Both the position numbers and the translations under genes were made by a program. Below are positions 1-5,868 of a stretch of 10,340 nt of DNA, piece by piece. Source of the DNA: Gammaproteobacteria bacterium RBG_16_37_9. GTDB lineage: Bacteria > Pseudomonadota > Gammaproteobacteria > UBA9339. Location: positions 1 through 10,340 of the forward strand of contig MGXJ01000029.1 of assembly GCA_001801345.1 (NCBI GenBank), given 5' to 3'. The notes below the pieces were generated by a model, which was given only the letters and a program-made list of their open reading frames with translations, did no database searches and was not told the DNA's origin. Each line of letters starts with the position of its first letter. Within the stretch, counting starts at the first letter, position 1.

Positions 1-305
1 AGCAACTAAAGCCAGAAGATGAAGTCATCAGTTATGGCGCCTATTATCAAGATCTACCATTTTATTTACAACGAATAATTACCGTGGCTAACTATGGAGG
101 AGAATTGTCTTTTGGCATGCGTCATCAAGATGCAAGCGCCTGGATGATAGATCAAAAAACATTTTTGGAACGCTGGAATACTAACAAGATTGTCTATTTG
201 ATAACAAGCGAGAATAACTATCGCACTCTGCAACCAACTGCACCTGATAAAATGAGAATAATCGCAAAGCATTTTGACACTTTGCTGGTTGTGAACACAA
301 AATAA
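1..305 (+). CDS. arnT: ArnT-like lipid A aminoarabinose transferase, C-terminal end (partial)
   Basis: The window opens inside this gene; the open frame runs from base 3 to the TAA at 303-305, giving about 100 C-terminal residues. The visible part contains YYQDLPFYLQR, then GGELSFG, then a W-M-I-D segment. This resembles the periplasmic C-terminal domain of ArnT/PMT-family (GT83) glycosyltransferases. Such enzymes are multi-helix inner-membrane proteins that transfer 4-amino-4-deoxy-L-arabinose from undecaprenyl phosphate to lipid A; the membrane helices would lie upstream of the window. Context supports the call: ArnE/F-like, ArnC, ArnA-dehydrogenase and ArnD genes follow on the same strand. 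A start at GTG 84 is not credible because the frame is open upstream and already matches the family. A different PMT-family sugar transferase remains possible. Confidence 0.75.
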   Translation, partial: QLKPEDEVISYGAYYQDLPFYLQRIITVANYGGELSFGMRHQDASAWMIDQKTFLERWNTNKIVYLITSENNYRTLQPTAPDKMRIIAKHFDTLLVVNTK

Positions 306-359
306 ATATATAAAAACTGCGGAAAGCAACTATACTAAACGAAAAAATAAGAGCAACAC

Positions 360-383
360 AAATTTGGCAGGATTGCCAAATTT
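360..383 (+). terminator. Hairpin with short T-run after the arnT-like gene
   Basis: A perfect 10-base-pair stem (360-369 with 374-383) encloses a 4-base GGAT loop and ends in TTTT (381-384). It lies 55 bases after the arnT-like stop. The shape fits a weak intrinsic terminator or attenuator, but the stem is AT-rich and the T-run is short. A second small stem (434-439 with 445-450, loop AGGAA) and direct GCGAGC repeats (385-400) occupy the rest of the gap. No gene is seen between 306 and 484. Confidence 0.35.
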
Positions 384-484
384 TGCAACAGCGAGCAAAG
401 CGAGCTGGTCCGAGCGTTTCTTAGCGAGGGCGAAGGCACAGGAAGTGCCTGAGCAAAGCATTAAATTCATTCTGCGAGGAGTAT

Positions 485-856
485 ATGAACTTTGTCGTTT
501 TTGCACTAATTATATTATCTGTATTGTTTAATACTGCGGCTCAAATCGCTTTGAAAGCCGGAATGTTGCAAATCGGACATTTTAATTTTAGTTGGGAAAA
601 TCTTATCCCAATTATACTAAAAATCATCGCTTCGCCTTGGATTATTTTGGGGATGATGATTTATGTTGGTAGTGTTAGTGTATGGCTACTGGTTCTTTCT
701 CGCACTCCCATAAGCATCGCCTATCCAATGGCAAGTCTTGGATATATCACAAGCGCCATCGCCGCCTATTACCTTTGGGGCGAAGACTTAACTCTAATGA
801 GAATTGCTGGTATTATCGTAATCCTTGTTGGAGTATATATGGTAGCAAAAACATAA
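485..856 (+). CDS. ArnE/ArnF-like small membrane transporter (DMT/SMR-type)
   Basis: A 123-residue protein with four predicted membrane helices (about residues 3-22, 41-71, 76-97 and 103-121). It has the small multidrug resistance/EamA-like signature of this size class: AYPMASLGYITSAIAAYY at 79-96 followed by the conserved acidic E100. Between arnT-like and arnC genes, the likely role is one subunit of the ArnE/ArnF flippase, which moves undecaprenyl-phosphate-Ara4N across the inner membrane. Enterobacteria use two such proteins; only one is seen here, so it may act as a homo-oligomer or have a partner elsewhere. The start is supported by GAGGA at 476-480, four bases before ATG. A generic SMR-type exporter is the main alternative. 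Confidence 0.8.
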   Translation: MNFVVFALIILSVLFNTAAQIALKAGMLQIGHFNFSWENLIPIILKIIASPWIILGMMIYVGSVSVWLLVLSRTPISIAYPMASLGYITSAIAAYYLWGEDLTLMRIAGIIVILVGVYMVAKT

Positions 857-873
857 TGGGACAACGTCTAAAC

Positions 874-889
874 GAGGTTTGCTAACCTC
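874..889. repeat. Small hairpin after the ArnE/F-like gene
   Basis: GAGGTT and AACCTC pair across a 4-base TGCT loop, 18 bases after the stop codon. There is no T-run, so it is a poor intrinsic terminator. It may be a processing or RNA-stabilising structure, or chance. Confidence 0.3.
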
Positions 890-906
890 TAAATTGATAT
901 AACATC

Positions 907-1078
907 AGAGTTCTTTTAAAACCAAGTATTTTGGCATAATACAAGGCGCACATGAAGTGAGCAAGCGGATCCCGTTTAAGAACATAACGGGACAAGGTTT
1001 ACTTCTAGATAAATGAGCATTGCGAACGAATGTGCAACGCTGTAGTATGGCAAAAGACGCAGGTTTTGAAAGAACTCT
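907..1078. repeat. 172-base imperfect palindrome between arnE/F-like and arnC (MITE-like or structured RNA)
   Basis: The outer arms 907-923 and 1062-1078 match as inverted repeats at 16 of 17 bases. Complementarity continues inward with mismatches (TTTTG.CATA.TACA and GCACAT at 948-953 against ATGTGC at 1030-1035). The centre has its own hairpin: TCCCGTT (970-976) with AACGGGA (986-992). The whole gap could fold into one long hairpin. No transposase or clear target duplication is seen, and the repeat is non-coding. It lies between stop 856 and arnC start 1095, so it could affect operon read-through. Confidence 0.65.
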
Positions 1079-1094
1079 ATTAACGAGATAATTT

Positions 1095-2060
1095 ATGAAA
1101 CCATACATCAGCATTGTAATTCCAGTTTACAATGAATCAAAAAACTTAAAGCAACTATTTGATCGTTTAACAACAACATTGGATAAAATAGGTAAAACTT
1201 ACGAAATTATTTTTACCAATGATGGCAGTAAAGATAATTCTGGCGAAATCCTTGAGGGATTTTATAAACTTCGCCCGGAACAAATTCGTATCATAGATTT
1301 TAGTCGTAACTTTGGCCAACATATGGCGGTAATGGCAGGATTTGAGCTATCTAAAGGCGACATCATAGTAACCTTAGACTCAGATTTACAAAACCCACCA
1401 GAAGAAATACCAAAATTATTAGCCCTCGCAGAAAAAGGCCATGATCTTGTGAGCGGAATACGGTTACATGAACGTAAAGACAATTGGTTTCGCCGCAATA
1501 TCTCAATTCTAGTAAACAAAGTCAGAGCACTAATTACCAATATCAACATGACTGACCATGGTTGCATGTTACGAGCTTATAGCAGAAACGTTATTGATCT
1601 TATGATTGCCAGCAATGAAACAACTATTTTTATTCCCGCTCTAGCCTACACTTATGCCACTAATCCAACAGAAATTAAAGTCGATCACGAAGCGCGCGCC
1701 ACCGGTGTATCAAAGTATAAGCTCTACGATCTTATCCGCTTAAATTTCGATCTAATGACTGGCTATTCATTAGTTCCGTTACAAGTTTTTACTATCATGG
1801 GGCTTAGTATTGCTTTTTTAAGTATAATATTTGTGATTTTTCTGTTTATTCGACGCATTATTGTCGGCCCAGAAGTGCAAGGCGTATTTACTTTATTTGC
1901 AATTTTATTCTTTTTGGTAGGAATAATGTTGATGGGTCTTGGGATCATGGGTGAATATATTGGCCGTATTTATAAAGAGGTAAGACATCGTCCACGTTTT
2001 GCTATAAAAAAAGTTCTAGGAGCACAGCTAGATGAAAAAAATACTCATATTAGGTATTAA
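1095..2060 (+). CDS. arnC: Undecaprenyl-phosphate 4-deoxy-4-formamido-L-arabinose transferase ArnC
   Basis: A 321-residue GT2-family glycosyltransferase, the usual ArnC length (about 320). It attaches 4-deoxy-4-formamido-L-arabinose from its UDP donor to undecaprenyl phosphate at the cytoplasmic face of the inner membrane. The GT-A domain fills residues 1 to about 230: VIPVYNE at 8-14, NDGS at 42-45, SRNFGQ at 70-75 and the metal/nucleotide motif DSDLQNPPEE at 95-104. Two C-terminal helices follow (about 235-257 and 266-288). ATG 1095 has GAGA at 1085-1088, a modest ribosome site. The 3' end overlaps the next gene by 29 bases, implying co-translation with the ArnA-type dehydrogenase. A GtrB/DPM-type polyprenyl-phosphate transferase is the closest alternative, but the neighbours favour ArnC. 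Confidence 0.92.
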   Translation: MKPYISIVIPVYNESKNLKQLFDRLTTTLDKIGKTYEIIFTNDGSKDNSGEILEGFYKLRPEQIRIIDFSRNFGQHMAVMAGFELSKGDIIVTLDSDLQNPPEEIPKLLALAEKGHDLVSGIRLHERKDNWFRRNISILVNKVRALITNINMTDHGCMLRAYSRNVIDLMIASNETTIFIPALAYTYATNPTEIKVDHEARATGVSKYKLYDLIRLNFDLMTGYSLVPLQVFTIMGLSIAFLSIIFVIFLFIRRIIVGPEVQGVFTLFAILFFLVGIMLMGLGIMGEYIGRIYKEVRHRPRFAIKKVLGAQLDEKNTHIRY

Positions 2061-3045
2061 TGGTTTTATTGGTAATCAATTAACTAAAAAAATCTTATCT
2101 GCTACGGATTGGGAAGTTTATGGTATGGATCTAGCTTCCAATAAGCTAGCTCATAGCATTAAAAACCCTAGATTACACTTCATGGAAGGAGATATTACAA
2201 TTAACAAAGAATGGGTTACCTACCATATTAAAAAATGTGATGTGATCTTACCACTAGTTGCTATCGCAACTCCGGCAACATATGTAACAGATCCTTTGCG
2301 AGTATTTGAACTAGATTTTGAAGCCAATTTACCGATTATTCGTCAATGTGTGCAATTTAAGAAAAAATTAGTATTCCCCTCAACTTCTGAAGTTTATGGC
2401 ATGAGCCCAGACCAAGAATTTGATGAAGAAACTAGTCCATTAATGCAGGGTCCTATCAATAAAGAACGCTGGATTTACTCCTGCTCTAAACAACTATTGG
2501 ATCGTATAATTTATGCTTATGGCAAACGCGACAATCTAAGATTTACTCTATTTCGCCCATTTAATTGGATCGGGCCAACCCAAGATGATATTCACAATAC
2601 ACCTCCAGGCGGAGTTAGAGTAATAACCCAATTTATTAGCAATATTTTTTATGGCAAAGATATCCAACTGGTTGATGGTGGCAAACAAAAAAGAAGCTTT
2701 ATATTTATTGATGATGGCATTGAAGCATTATTTAAAATTATTGAAAATAAAAATAACTGCACTGATGGCAAAATATTCAATATTGGTAATCCTAAAAACA
2801 ATGCCTCAATAGGCGAAATTGCACATAAAATATTTGAGCTTGCTAAAAATTATCCAAAACATAAAACAACTTTGAAAAAAATCAAAATTGTAAATACTCC
2901 ATCAAAAAAATATTATGGCAGTGGTTATCAAGATGTTGAACACCGAGTTCCTTCAATTAAACGAGCGCAAGAAACTTTAAATTGGGCACCAAAAACTACG
3001 CTTGATGAAGCGTTGCAGAAAACTGTAGAGTATTATTTAAAGTAA
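2032..3045 (+). CDS. arnA: ArnA C-terminal-type UDP-glucuronate decarboxylase (stand-alone, no formyltransferase domain)
   Basis: A 337-residue short-chain dehydrogenase/reductase closely resembling the C-terminal half of ArnA, which oxidises and decarboxylates UDP-glucuronate to UDP-4-keto-pentose with NAD+. The Rossmann motif GINGFIG is at 8-14, LPLVAIATP at 73-81, and the catalytic set T118, S119, E120, Y149 and K153 (FPSTSEVYG and YSCSK) is present. R175 (LFRPFNWIGP) and R221 (DGGKQKR) match arginines important for decarboxylation in ArnA; GYQDVEHR is at 298-305. Full-length ArnA is about 660 residues with an N-terminal formyltransferase; that half is absent here, and the Met start directly precedes the NAD-binding strand. 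AGGAG at 2018-2022 lies nine bases before ATG 2032, inside the end of arnC. Confidence 0.92.
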   Translation: MKKILILGINGFIGNQLTKKILSATDWEVYGMDLASNKLAHSIKNPRLHFMEGDITINKEWVTYHIKKCDVILPLVAIATPATYVTDPLRVFELDFEANLPIIRQCVQFKKKLVFPSTSEVYGMSPDQEFDEETSPLMQGPINKERWIYSCSKQLLDRIIYAYGKRDNLRFTLFRPFNWIGPTQDDIHNTPPGGVRVITQFISNIFYGKDIQLVDGGKQKRSFIFIDDGIEALFKIIENKNNCTDGKIFNIGNPKNNASIGEIAHKIFELAKNYPKHKTTLKKIKIVNTPSKKYYGSGYQDVEHRVPSIKRAQETLNWAPKTTLDEALQKTVEYYLK

Positions 3046-3090
3046 TAGTGTCATTCTAAGTGAACATCGTTGTATGGATGGAAAATAGTT

Positions 3091-3337
3091 GTCATTGCGA
3101 GCCGTAGGCGCGAGCGATCTGATTTATGGTGCAACTGTATCGCGCCGAAGGTGAAGCAACCCAGTAGCGGCCTTGGATAGCAGTATTTTGCAGTTATGCC
3201 AACTGCTTTAGCGGCTTATGTCAAAAAAATAGGCTACAAAGTGCTGCTACTCAAAATTACCCTGGGTTGCTTCACCTTCGGCACGAAAGTATAGTGCCAC
3301 CACAATTGGTTCGATCGTGCCTACGGCTCGCAATGAC
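3091..3337. repeat. 247-base near-perfect palindromic element between arnA and arnD
   Basis: Two arms of about 75 bases (3091-3164 and 3262-3337) are inverted copies. The outer 19 bases, starting GTCATTGCGAGCC, are identical, as are the inner 21 bases (3144-3164 against 3262-3282). Between them the arms diverge slightly. The centre also folds: AGCAG...TTTG segments pair, with a GCAGTT (from about 3191) / AACTGC core. It has no coding frame and no clear target-site duplication, which fits a MITE or REP-like element. It occupies most of the 385-base gap 3046-3430; the rest is featureless AT-rich sequence plus a possible promoter near 3410. Confidence 0.85.
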
Positions 3338-3409
3338 GACGTTATGGTTTTTTATAACCACTCTGTCCACGTAACAATGTATCCGCTAGGGAAAAAACAA
3401 TAAATAAAA

Positions 3410-3415
3410 TATAAT
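3410..3415 (+). promoter_or_regulatory. Possible -10 element (TATAAT) before arnD
   Basis: A perfect TATAAT lies 15 bases before arnD ATG 3431, but no good -35 is visible at 16-18 bases upstream. A start about 7 bases on would leave a very short leader, and no Shine-Dalgarno sequence is seen before arnD. It could be a chance match in AT-rich DNA, though the 385-base gap makes a separate arnD promoter reasonable. Confidence 0.25.
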
Positions 3416-3430
3416 CAAATACAACCAATT

Positions 3431-4330
3431 ATGAAACCATTAATCGCTCTCAAAATCGATGTCGATACCGAAATTGGCACCCGCATCGGCATTCCAAATT
3501 TATTAACCCTATTAAAAGAATTACAAATACCAGCAACATTCTATTTATCCCTTGGCCCAGATAATACTGGACGCGCCATTCAAAGAATTTTTCGCAAAGG
3601 TTTTTTTAAAAAATGCTCCCGCACAAATATTATCGAGATATATGGTATTCGCACCCTATTAAATGGCGTATTGCTGCCTGGCCCGCACATTGGCAAAAAA
3701 CATGAAAAACTTTTGCGCAGTATCAAAGAACAAGGTTTTGATGTTGGTATTCATGCATACGATCATCAAAAATGGCAAGATGGTGTTACCAACATGTCTA
3801 GTGAAGAAATTACATCTGAATTTCAAAAAGCTCTAAACGAATTTGAGCGAATATTTGGTGTGCCAGCAACAACCGCTGCCGCACCTGGTTGGCAGGCTAA
3901 TGCCAAGACTTTAGAGGCATATGATAAAGCTAATTTAATCTATGCAAGTGATTGCCGAGGTTTTACGCCATTTTTCCCTAAAGCGAATGATAAAACTTAT
4001 AAAACCTTACAAATACCTACTACCCTGCCAACACTAGACGAACTTTTGGGACGTCCAGAATTCCCATTAGAAAATCTAGCTGATTATTATTTATCTTTAT
4101 TACGAACTGATCGATTAAATGTTTTAAATATTCATCCGGAACTTGAAGGGATGAAATATTTCGACTGGTTTCGTTCGTTATTGATTGCATTTAAAGAACA
4201 CAAAGTAGAATTTAAAAATTTAAGCGAAGTCGTAGGATTCAATAAGTTTCCTACCTGTGAGTTAATTCAACAAAAAATCGAAGGTCGTTCGGGTAAACTT
4301 GCTTGGCAAGGGTTGCCGGTAAAATCGTAA
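3431..4330 (+). CDS. arnD: 4-deoxy-4-formamido-L-arabinose-phosphoundecaprenol deformylase ArnD
   Basis: A 299-residue polysaccharide-deacetylase (NodB-like, CE4) protein of usual ArnD length. It removes the formyl group from undecaprenyl-phosphate-formamido-arabinose at the inner membrane, making the reaction irreversible before flipping. Visible motifs are KIDVDT at 8-13 (catalytic and metal aspartates D10, D12), LGPDNTGR at 41-48, the metal-binding HAYDH at 108-112, APGW at 151-154, SDCRG at 173-177, and IHPELEG at 234-240 in place of the enterobacterial IHAEVEG. The start sits directly before the first motif, as in the family, although no clear ribosome site precedes ATG. It is separated from the arnA-type gene by 385 bases holding a large palindrome, so it may be transcribed independently. 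Confidence 0.93.
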   Translation: MKPLIALKIDVDTEIGTRIGIPNLLTLLKELQIPATFYLSLGPDNTGRAIQRIFRKGFFKKCSRTNIIEIYGIRTLLNGVLLPGPHIGKKHEKLLRSIKEQGFDVGIHAYDHQKWQDGVTNMSSEEITSEFQKALNEFERIFGVPATTAAAPGWQANAKTLEAYDKANLIYASDCRGFTPFFPKANDKTYKTLQIPTTLPTLDELLGRPEFPLENLADYYLSLLRTDRLNVLNIHPELEGMKYFDWFRSLLIAFKEHKVEFKNLSEVVGFNKFPTCELIQQKIEGRSGKLAWQGLPVKS

Positions 4331-4385
4331 AAGTGAAAATCATCTAGCAGGTCCAAGTCCTGAACAAAAAAGCATATTTCTATCA

Positions 4386-4402
4386 GCTAAGAATTCCTTA
4401 AT
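4386..4402 (+). promoter_or_regulatory. PmrA-box-like direct repeat upstream of paralogue 1
   Basis: The sequence GCTAAG-AATTC-CTTAAT resembles the PmrA response-regulator box (YTTAAK-N5-YTTAAK), with the second half-site perfect and the first matching in four bases. It ends 20 bases before a TATACT -10 box (4423-4428). No -35 consensus is present at the normal distance, as expected for an activator-dependent promoter. The same arrangement recurs at 5637. Identification is by eye only. Confidence 0.45.
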
Positions 4403-4422
4403 ATATTTAAAAATGAGCCTGC

Positions 4423-4428
4423 TATACT
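4423..4428 (+). promoter_or_regulatory. -10 box (TATACT) of paralogue 1
   Basis: TATACT lies 38 bases before ATG 4467. The block from about 4400 through this box is conserved upstream of paralogue 2 (TATATT at 7572-7577), which argues that it is functional promoter sequence carried with the duplication. Confidence 0.45.
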
Positions 4429-4466
4429 TTGAATATAGCCTAAGGGCTCACTTATTTTAACAAACA

Positions 4467-5513
4467 ATGAGAACAAAAATGAAAAAAATACTATGTTATT
4501 TGCTCGCCATATCAGTTTTTATAACATCAAGTTCCATTTTCGCTGGGAGTGATTATTATGAATTGGAGATCTATAAACTATTGAAAAATCTCCTTCCATA
4601 CCGCGGTAATGCTGAAACTAGTTCATTCTATTCCGAGGGGAGTATTAGAATAGTTGGTATTTTACCCCAATACAAAAACGTAAACTATGGCAACAACGAA
4701 ATATATGTAGATGTCGATAAAGATATATACGATATTCGAAAATTTATAAATCATATCTCATATCCATTATGCTTCAAGCCACCTGAATATTTTTCTCAAC
4801 AAGATCATAGATTCTTATTATTTCCCATGGTCAAAGATTATCATGCATCTACTATGATTGTTGTTTTTGACAACGAAAAAAATCATGTTTTAGCTGGAAT
4901 TTTTATCAACTCAAAAGATGAAGACTCCTATTATAAATATATAGAAACAAGATGGAATTATGATACATATTATTCAGATGTATTTTTCCCTCACGAAAAT
5001 AAACCAGATACACAGCTTTCCGAAGAAGAATTCGAAAAGATGTCCAAACAAGCAATTGCTGATGGCACTAACCCGCCAATAGATCAAGATTATATTATAA
5101 AGGGCTGGCTTCATAGTAGGCCTGACGCACTCGTAATTAAATACAAGCGTAAAATACCACTTGTGAATGCATCACATAATCTCCAAATCGGCCTTGGTGA
5201 TAAGAACTGTAGCTTATATTCTATTAATTTTTTAGAGGGCATTCAAAAACTTTTAGCGTTAGAAGGACAAGAGGTGTATGAACTTGCAAAGCAACTAGAT
5301 GAAGGGGATGTTTCTGAAAAACAACAAGCTACTCAAAAATTAGAAGAAATATTCAAAGAAAAGTTGAAAAAATACTTACCATGCTACTATGACACAAATC
5401 TTGAGAGAAAAACTTTAGAGCAAATAAAAGAGTTTCATATCCGCCAACGTTGGGATATAGGTAGTGATTTCATAAAATCGCTCAATCTCTTAGAAAAAGC
5501 TCGAATTTTATAA
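4467..5513 (+). CDS. Exported protein of unknown family, paralogue 1
   Basis: A 348-residue protein I do not recognise. Residues 1-26 form a Sec-type signal peptide (basic n-region, hydrophobic core 8-19, cleavage likely after IFA, A26), so it is probably exported. ATG 4479 (residue M5) is an equally plausible start. A Lys-rich mature domain includes SYPLCF (98-103), H126 followed by STMIVVFDNE, and the best-conserved block NASHNLQIGLGDKNCSLYS (234-252) with H237, Q240 and C248, then LPCYYDTN (304-311) and a helical C-terminus. An ordered His...Gln...Cys pattern is reminiscent of cysteine peptidases or acyltransferases of clan CE, but spacing is atypical and this is only a guess. A paralogue lies at 7616-8899. 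A PmrA-like box and -10 precede it. Confidence 0.85.
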   Translation: MRTKMKKILCYLLAISVFITSSSIFAGSDYYELEIYKLLKNLLPYRGNAETSSFYSEGSIRIVGILPQYKNVNYGNNEIYVDVDKDIYDIRKFINHISYPLCFKPPEYFSQQDHRFLLFPMVKDYHASTMIVVFDNEKNHVLAGIFINSKDEDSYYKYIETRWNYDTYYSDVFFPHENKPDTQLSEEEFEKMSKQAIADGTNPPIDQDYIIKGWLHSRPDALVIKYKRKIPLVNASHNLQIGLGDKNCSLYSINFLEGIQKLLALEGQEVYELAKQLDEGDVSEKQQATQKLEEIFKEKLKKYLPCYYDTNLERKTLEQIKEFHIRQRWDIGSDFIKSLNLLEKARIL

Positions 5514-5521
5514 ATGGGTGT

Positions 5522-5616
5522 AGGTATCAGGTCCTTACAACATACAACGAAGACATATTATAGTTTGATTTATCCACAAAGATAAGGACGTTGTATGTTG
5601 TAAGGACCTGACACCT
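5522..5616. repeat. 95-base inverted-repeat element after paralogue 1
   Basis: Arms 5528-5549 and 5589-5610 are perfect 22-base inverted repeats, beginning CAGGTCCTTACAAC. Pairing extends outward with one mismatch to 5522 and 5616. The loop is 39 AT-rich bases. It begins nine bases after the paralogue 1 stop and is absent after paralogue 2, so it was probably inserted after the duplication or lost there. It could act as a bidirectional transcription stop. No transposase gene is nearby. Confidence 0.8.
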
Positions 5617-5636
5617 TCTTCACCTTCTTTCCATCA

Positions 5637-5653
5637 GTTAAGGATTCCTTAAT
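5637..5653 (+). promoter_or_regulatory. PmrA-box-like direct repeat upstream of the repeat-protein gene
   Basis: GTTAAG-GATTC-CTTAAT matches the PmrA consensus YTTAAK-N5-YTTAAK at every specified position except the first base. The TTAA cores are 11 bases apart, one helical turn. A TATATT -10 (5675-5680) begins 21 bases after the box, nearly the same geometry as at 4386. The first 15 bases from 5638 also form a TTAAGGA/TCCTTAA palindrome, so a dimeric operator of another regulator cannot be excluded. Confidence 0.55.
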
Positions 5654-5674
5654 GTAGTAAGAAGTAGTTTCTGT

Positions 5675-5680
5675 TATATT
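5675..5680 (+). promoter_or_regulatory. -10 box (TATATT) of the repeat-protein gene
   Basis: TATATT at a suitable distance from the PmrA-like box and without a recognisable -35. Transcription from here would give a long leader of roughly 180 bases before ATG 5869. Confidence 0.4.
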
Positions 5681-5701
5681 ATAAACAATTAAAACCTACC
5701 C

Positions 5702-5735
5702 AGATTAATTAATATGAGAAAATTAATCTTTTTTT
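5702..5735 (+). terminator. Attenuator-like hairpin with T-run in the repeat-protein leader
   Basis: AGATTAATT (5702-5710) pairs with AATTAATCT (5721-5729) across a 10-base loop and runs straight into seven Ts (5729-5735). The form is that of an intrinsic terminator placed inside the 5' leader, but the stem is almost all A-T, so termination would be weak. A second stem (5762-5770 with 5779-5788, one bulged G) follows. The leader to 5868 holds no gene. Confidence 0.3.
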
Positions 5736-5868
5736 CGGGGAAAAGTACAAAAATTGCTCTTTTTCTCGGTTCATATTTACCGGAGAAACTCTGTTCTTAT
5801 AGGATATTTTTGGTTGGGACTGGCTCTATATAGCTAGATTGTTAATTAAAGTATTAGGAGATATTATT

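Noticed and set aside
682..885. Second + strand frame overlapping the ArnE/F-like gene
   Set aside because: It is out of frame within a clear membrane-protein gene and has no signature of its own.
1262..1567. Antisense open frame within arnC
   Set aside because: It is a shadow of a well-supported GT2 gene on the other strand, with no ribosome site or family signature.
4348..4364. Terminator after arnD
   Set aside because: CAGG and CCTG can pair by only four bases around CAGGTCCAAGTCCTG, too weak despite the following A-rich stretch.
5160..5255. Firm assignment of the paralogues to YopJ/Ulp1-type enzymes
   Set aside because: The His-to-Cys spacing (about 122 residues) is much longer than in those families and the acidic residue is not clear, so it is kept only as a hypothesis.
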